A stretch of DNA of 64,000 nt from Ancylomarina sp963977525 (GTDB taxonomy: Bacteria > Bacteroidota > Bacteroidia > Bacteroidales > Marinifilaceae), in NCBI GenBank assembly GCA_963977525.1, contig CAXBPC010000021.1, positions 6,424-70,423 on the forward strand, read 5' to 3'. The position numbers were made by a program, and so were the translations under genes. Every line of letters starts with the position of its first letter. Within the stretch, counting starts at the first letter, position 1. Below, in pieces: positions 61,076 through 64,000 of the stretch. Under the pieces are notes generated by a model. It had not been told where the DNA came from. It ran no database searches and saw only the letters and a program-made list of their open reading frames with translations.

Positions 61076-61606
61076 ATGAGAGATTTTGCAGCTATCGATT
61101 TTGAAACCGCTAACCAGAATGGTAGTAGTGTTTGTGCTGTTGGTGTTGTTGTGGTTAGGGATGGAGAAATAACCGATAAGTTTTATCGTTTGATTCAGCC
61201 TGAGCCGAATTACTATACCTATTGGAATACCAAGTGTCATGGTCTAACTGCTGATGATACCGATGGTTCTCCTGTGTTTTCGAAGGTTTGGAAAGAGATT
61301 CAGCCGCTTATAGTGGGGTTGCCGCTTATTGCTCACAACAGTCGATTTGATGAAAGGTGCCTGAAAGCTGTTTTTCATACTTACCAAATGGATTATCCGG
61401 ATTATGAGTTTTATTGTACTTTAAAGGCTTCGAAAAAGAATTTCTCCGATCTTGAAAATCATCAGCTTCATACTGTATCGAGACATTGTGGTTACGAGAT
61501 GCGTAATCATCATGAGGCTCTCGACGATGCTTATGCGTGCGCTATTATTGCCATTAAGCTATTTGTAAAGCCTAATGAGGCTTTGAATTATAAGTTGGAG
61601 TTATAA
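61076..61606 (+). CDS. DnaQ-like 3'-5' exonuclease (DEDDh)
   Basis: 176 residues. Exo I AAIDFETANQNG (D8, E10), Exo II LIAHNSRFDERCL, Exo III HHEALDDAYACAIIA (His and Asp): the DEDDh set. It matches stand-alone epsilon-like exonucleases. Possible roles are proofreading or DNA repair. It lies with the DUF1801 gene between the two 373-bp direct repeats. Confidence 0.9.
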   Translation: MRDFAAIDFETANQNGSSVCAVGVVVVRDGEITDKFYRLIQPEPNYYTYWNTKCHGLTADDTDGSPVFSKVWKEIQPLIVGLPLIAHNSRFDERCLKAVFHTYQMDYPDYEFYCTLKASKKNFSDLENHQLHTVSRHCGYEMRNHHEALDDAYACAIIAIKLFVKPNEALNYKLEL

Positions 61607-61751
61607 ATTATGGCTTGAGGATATTTTGTTATACTACCCCTAAGTCCCCTAAAGGGGATCTGAAAAAAAGTGATTTATTAAAGCCCCTTTAGGGGTTTGG
61701 GGTAATGTTTTTTATCCTCCACTCAATCCGCCTAAGGCGGATCATACTTTT

Positions 61752-62124
61752 CTCCTTAAACGAGAAAAGTAGACTACCCCGAAGGGCTCATGAGCACCCG
61801 AAATTATATTTCGCGAATAAAAGAATCAAGTCAGTCTGATCCTTGTTTTCTCTTTGTAGTGAAAACTGTAGCACGCCTCACGGCAGACTGACAAAGCCCG
61901 CCCTAAACAACTAGTAAATTGAAGAATTCTCCCTTTTAGGGGAGATCCCGGCAGGGAGAGGGGTGTGTTATTTGTTTTTTGATTGACCACGACGATCACG
62001 ATAAATGTACTCGTCATTCTGAACTTGTTTCAGTACCGAGCTTGAGAGATCAACGAAGTTAATCTTTATGTATTGGGTATGAGATCCTGATCCCGACAAG
62101 TATCGGGACAGGATGACGTTCAAT
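61752..62124. repeat. 373-bp direct repeat, copy 2
   Basis: Second copy, differing only slightly (for example ACCGAGCTTG for ACCGAACTTG, and a small block around 62070-62080). A partial third copy is at 63552-63672. Between the gene end and this repeat, 61635-61708 holds CCCTAAAGGGG / CCCCTTTAGGGG palindromes, common in Bacteroidota intergenic DNA. Confidence 0.9.
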
Positions 62125-62154
62125 ATCAGACTTACATATCTGGGATACTCTCTT

Positions 62155-62340
62155 CTTCTCTTTTATTTACTTTTTCTTGATAAAAAGTAACAAAAATCAA
62201 TGGCTCCGGCACTCAGTGACCCATCACGGTTTAAAGGCTAAATGAAATAAACTCGCTGCGCTCAAACAGCATTTCATTTCATACGCCTTCTTCACCTATG
62301 GGGCCCCCACTTCCGTTGCCGAGGCCCAGATTAAAAGCGT
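62155..62340. repeat. Higher-GC intergenic element, no gene
   Basis: Starts with a GATAAAAAGTAACAAAAATC block and continues with a locally GC-richer stretch (CGGCACTCAGTGACCCATCACGG; GGGGCCCCCACTTCCG). It resembles repeats I have seen scattered in related genomes. No open frame, no tRNA cloverleaf. Confidence 0.45.
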
Positions 62341-62383
62341 ACTATTGAGAATTTCTGAATGAATTATTCTTTTAGGAAAAAAC

Positions 62384-62417
62384 AAGGGCTGCTAATATAG
62401 AATTGGCAGCCTTTTTT
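62384..62417 (-). terminator. Conserved-family hairpin terminator, copy 11
   Basis: AAGGGCTGCTAAT-ATAGA-ATTGGCAGCCTTTTTT; on the minus strand it terminates the small-protein / holin-like / YtxH set. Confidence 0.85.
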
Positions 62418-62442
62418 GAGTGTGTTAAACTGAGGGAGAAGA

Positions 62443-62646
62443 TTAAGAGTCACTTCTCTTCTGGAAGAATCTGGAAAAAAAAGTACATACCAAACGCCCA
62501 ACACTATTTTCAATAAGCTTCTCGGGACTCCAATTGCTTTTGGCGTTTCGAGCAAAGTGCTTCAATTTATAGTGAACCAGCTCCCTTTGCAGGGAGAGAC
62601 GGTATTTTTCTTTCTCTATATCCTTAAGTGATTTTAATCTATTCAT
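62443..62646 (-). CDS. Small basic protein of the YtxH/holin-like cluster
   Basis: 67 residues, MNRLKSLKDIEKEKYRLSLQRELVHYKLKHFARNAKSNWSPEKLIENSVGRLV... Amphipathic and basic, with a short hydrophobic end. Small proteins with the MNRxKSLxDIxxEKxRL start often accompany YtxH and holin-III-like genes in Bacteroidota. Role unknown, probably envelope related. It is 77 bp after the holin-like gene. Confidence 0.65.
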   Translation of the reverse strand: MNRLKSLKDIEKEKYRLSLQRELVHYKLKHFARNAKSNWSPEKLIENSVGRLVCTFFSRFFQKRSDS

Positions 62647-62723
62647 CCTATGTTTTTTTAACAGAAAGGTTCTATGATCAGGCTAATACAAATTCGCTGG
62701 TCGTTCAACTGCTCGGTTAATCC

Positions 62724-63074
62724 TTATTCCTTTTTGGCGTATAGTATTCTGTAAAAGAGTTTGATTACGGGACGTTCAATCAAAGGCTTTTTTAAGAGAT
62801 AAATAAGGAAAATTAGAATCAGATATATGGCTCCAGTTCCCAAATACCCATATAGTTCATTGCCAAATAGATCGGCCAGCCATACAGCCGTTCCAAAACC
62901 AAAAAAGAGTAGGGCAAACATAGCCAGCAAGAAAAATAGGGCCGTTAAACTTAGGGCCACAGTAAAACGAATAAGTTTTTCGAAACCCGAAAACTTATAA
63001 TATTCTACATTGGAGTCGAAATACTCAGTCAGTAATTCTTTCAGTTGAGCGAATTGTTCAGGTATATTTTCCAA
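62724..63074 (-). CDS. Phage-holin-III-like membrane protein
   Basis: 116 residues with two long hydrophobic segments (TVALSLTALFFLLAMFALLFFGFGTAVWLADLF and GYLGTGAIYLILIFLIYLLKK). Matches the holin superfamily III / Act_Holin-X pattern that in Bacteroidota is a chromosomal housekeeping-like gene, not phage lysis. It lies between the YtxH gene and the small basic gene. Confidence 0.8.
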   Translation of the reverse strand: MENIPEQFAQLKELLTEYFDSNVEYYKFSGFEKLIRFTVALSLTALFFLLAMFALLFFGFGTAVWLADLFGNELYGYLGTGAIYLILIFLIYLLKKPLIERPVIKLFYRILYAKKE

Positions 63075-63137
63075 TACGTCGTTTTTAAGTGAGCTGATTT
63101 TTGAATAGTCGGTTTATCGAGGTGGTAGCTGTGAAAA

Positions 63138-63410
63138 TTAAACTTCAACCTCTGGTTCCTCTTCTTTCTCTTTTCTTTTGAATGATTCAATTTTTTTCTC
63201 CAAAACATCAATCAAGTCATCGATTTTACCACGCACTTTGTCCATGTTTTTGTCAAAAGCAACTTCGAATTCCTCAGCTTTTTCTTTAGCCTTTTTCTTC
63301 ATTTTTTTGCGAGTCACTTCTCCCTTGTCAGGAGCATAAAGAACTCCCAAACCAACACCTATTGCACAGCCTGCTAATAAAGCTGCGATAAACCCTCCTG
63401 AATTTGACAT
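63138..63410 (-). CDS. YtxH domain protein
   Basis: About 90 residues from the ATG at 63410 (MSNSGGFIAALLAGCAIGVGLGVLYAPDKGEVTRKKMKKKAKEK). An N-terminal membrane anchor with LGVLYAPDKGE is the YtxH hallmark, followed by a charged coiled coil rich in Lys/Glu. An upstream ATG at 63434 is less likely. It is first of three minus-strand envelope genes. Likely stress-related. Confidence 0.85.
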   Translation of the reverse strand: MSNSGGFIAALLAGCAIGVGLGVLYAPDKGEVTRKKMKKKAKEKAEEFEVAFDKNMDKVRGKIDDLIDVLEKKIESFKRKEKEEEPEVEV

Positions 63411-64000
63411 AACGCTAAGTTTTAAGTGAAACAATAAAACAAGTAGAATGTTTTGATTCCGTAATGTGTTATATAAATTTAGTGAATTACTGTTTAGGAG
63501 TCAATTTTATTTTATCGATGAAATGGTCTTTTTGAGCGGTTTTCATAAATAAATGTATTCGTCATTCTGAACTTGTTTCAGTACCGAACTTGAGAGATCA
63601 ACGAAGTTAATCTTTATGCATAGCTTATGAGATCCTGATCCCGACAAGTATCGGGACAGGATGACGTTTAATATTGGTCTTTCACATTTATGGATTTATG
63701 CAAGTCTATTTATTTTTTCTTCCACTCAAGCCGTTCGGGCTCCTATTTTTTTATTTTCCTTTTCGCTCAAGCCACTAGGCTTCTCCTTTTCTTTTCAACA
63801 CCCTTTTGTCTGCCGACATTTTCCCTGAAAGGGAAAAGTTTGCTTGCTGAACTTGGAATACAAATTCTAGGCTTGTTTTATTCTCCCTTTCTAGGGGAGA
63901 TGTCCGAAGGACAGAGGGGTGTTTTTGTATTCCTACTCAAGCAGCAGAGTGGAGTTGCTACATTTACATGGACAGTGAGTTAAGATATAAGTAGTTTAAT
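63411..64000. repeat. Right-edge intergenic region with repeats
   Basis: 63552-63672 is a partial copy of the 373-bp repeat end. Around 63724-63790 there are two related hairpins, CTCAAGCC-GTTC-GGGCT and CTCAAGCC-ACTA-GGCTT, also seen at about 60036-60055 (GCTCAAGCCGCTGGGCTTCT) and 61719 (CTCAATCCGCCTAAGGCGGAT). 63880-63925 has CTCCCTTTCTAGGGGAGAT. No gene is seen. Confidence 0.6.

Noticed and set aside
60181..62017. Identical 63-codon frames at 60181-60372 and 61826-62017
   Set aside because: They lie inside the duplicated 373-bp repeat with its hairpins; low-complexity of function, no family, and the frame follows from the duplication.
62155..62340. tRNA or structured RNA gene in the GC-richer stretch
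   Set aside because: No cloverleaf, anticodon arm or CCA end could be drawn.
62724..63074. Prophage or lysis cassette signalled by a holin-like protein
   Set aside because: No endolysin, capsid or integrase gene nearby; the YtxH/holin-III-like/small-protein set is a common chromosomal envelope cluster.

Overview
This is an AT-rich chromosome segment of a member of the Bacteroidota. The evidence is the TAnnTTTG-type -7 promoter boxes, the family set (DUF6122, DUF6261, DUF3788, SatD/DUF3307, DUF4369/TlpA lipid-side thioredoxins, RprXY-like two-component pair, cysteate synthase of sulfonolipid makers) and the absence of Shine-Dalgarno-like start contexts. A marine, facultatively anaerobic, sulfur-respiring lineage of Bacteroidales/Marinilabiliales type is my best inference. 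No rRNA, tRNA, CRISPR array or prophage was seen.

Layout. 1-8.4 kb: DUF6261 fragment, a covarying 42-bp tandem repeat, a nuclease-like orphan, DUF6122, a TlpA-like thioredoxin, cysteate synthase, glutaminase and an MFS transporter. 8.9-14.9 kb: a 1147-residue protein made of two fused biotin-dependent carboxyltransferase units, a TPR protein, MsrA and MobA. 15.3-21.4 kb: a polysulfide/thiosulfate reductase operon (psrABC-like) with two half-size YeeE/YedE sulfur transporters and a rhodanese-fold protein that has lost its catalytic Cys but ends in GGC; a secreted Lys/Cys-repeat protein converges on it. 21.6-26 kb: sensor kinase/regulator, YggS, DHOD-like protein, ribosomal protein L19. 26-31 kb: lipid genes, SIMPL protein, and an arsR-arsC-acr3 arsenic operon. 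30.9-46.8 kb: surface metallopeptidase-like barrel, PQQ propeller, RidA, phospholipase A1, 2OG oxygenase, S15 peptidase, a SatD/DUF3307 pair bounded at both ends by the same operator-like motif, an amidohydrolase and a RelA/SpoT-domain protein.

47-64 kb is accessory and repeat-rich. One RAYT/REP element is nested inside another (47.4-48.5 kb). A two-gene Lamassu-like defence module (DUF4297 nuclease plus SMC-like ATPase, 55.4-58.2 kb) has its ATPase reading frame broken exactly at a (TATG)5 tetranucleotide tract, so that 3 or 6 repeats would restore a full-length protein: a candidate phase-variable anti-phage system. Two ~390-bp non-coding paralogous elements, a 21-bp minisatellite, 373-bp direct repeats flanking two genes, and at least eleven copies of one conserved hairpin (AAAGGCTGCCAATC...) complete the region. 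The window ends with a YtxH / holin-like / small protein envelope cluster.
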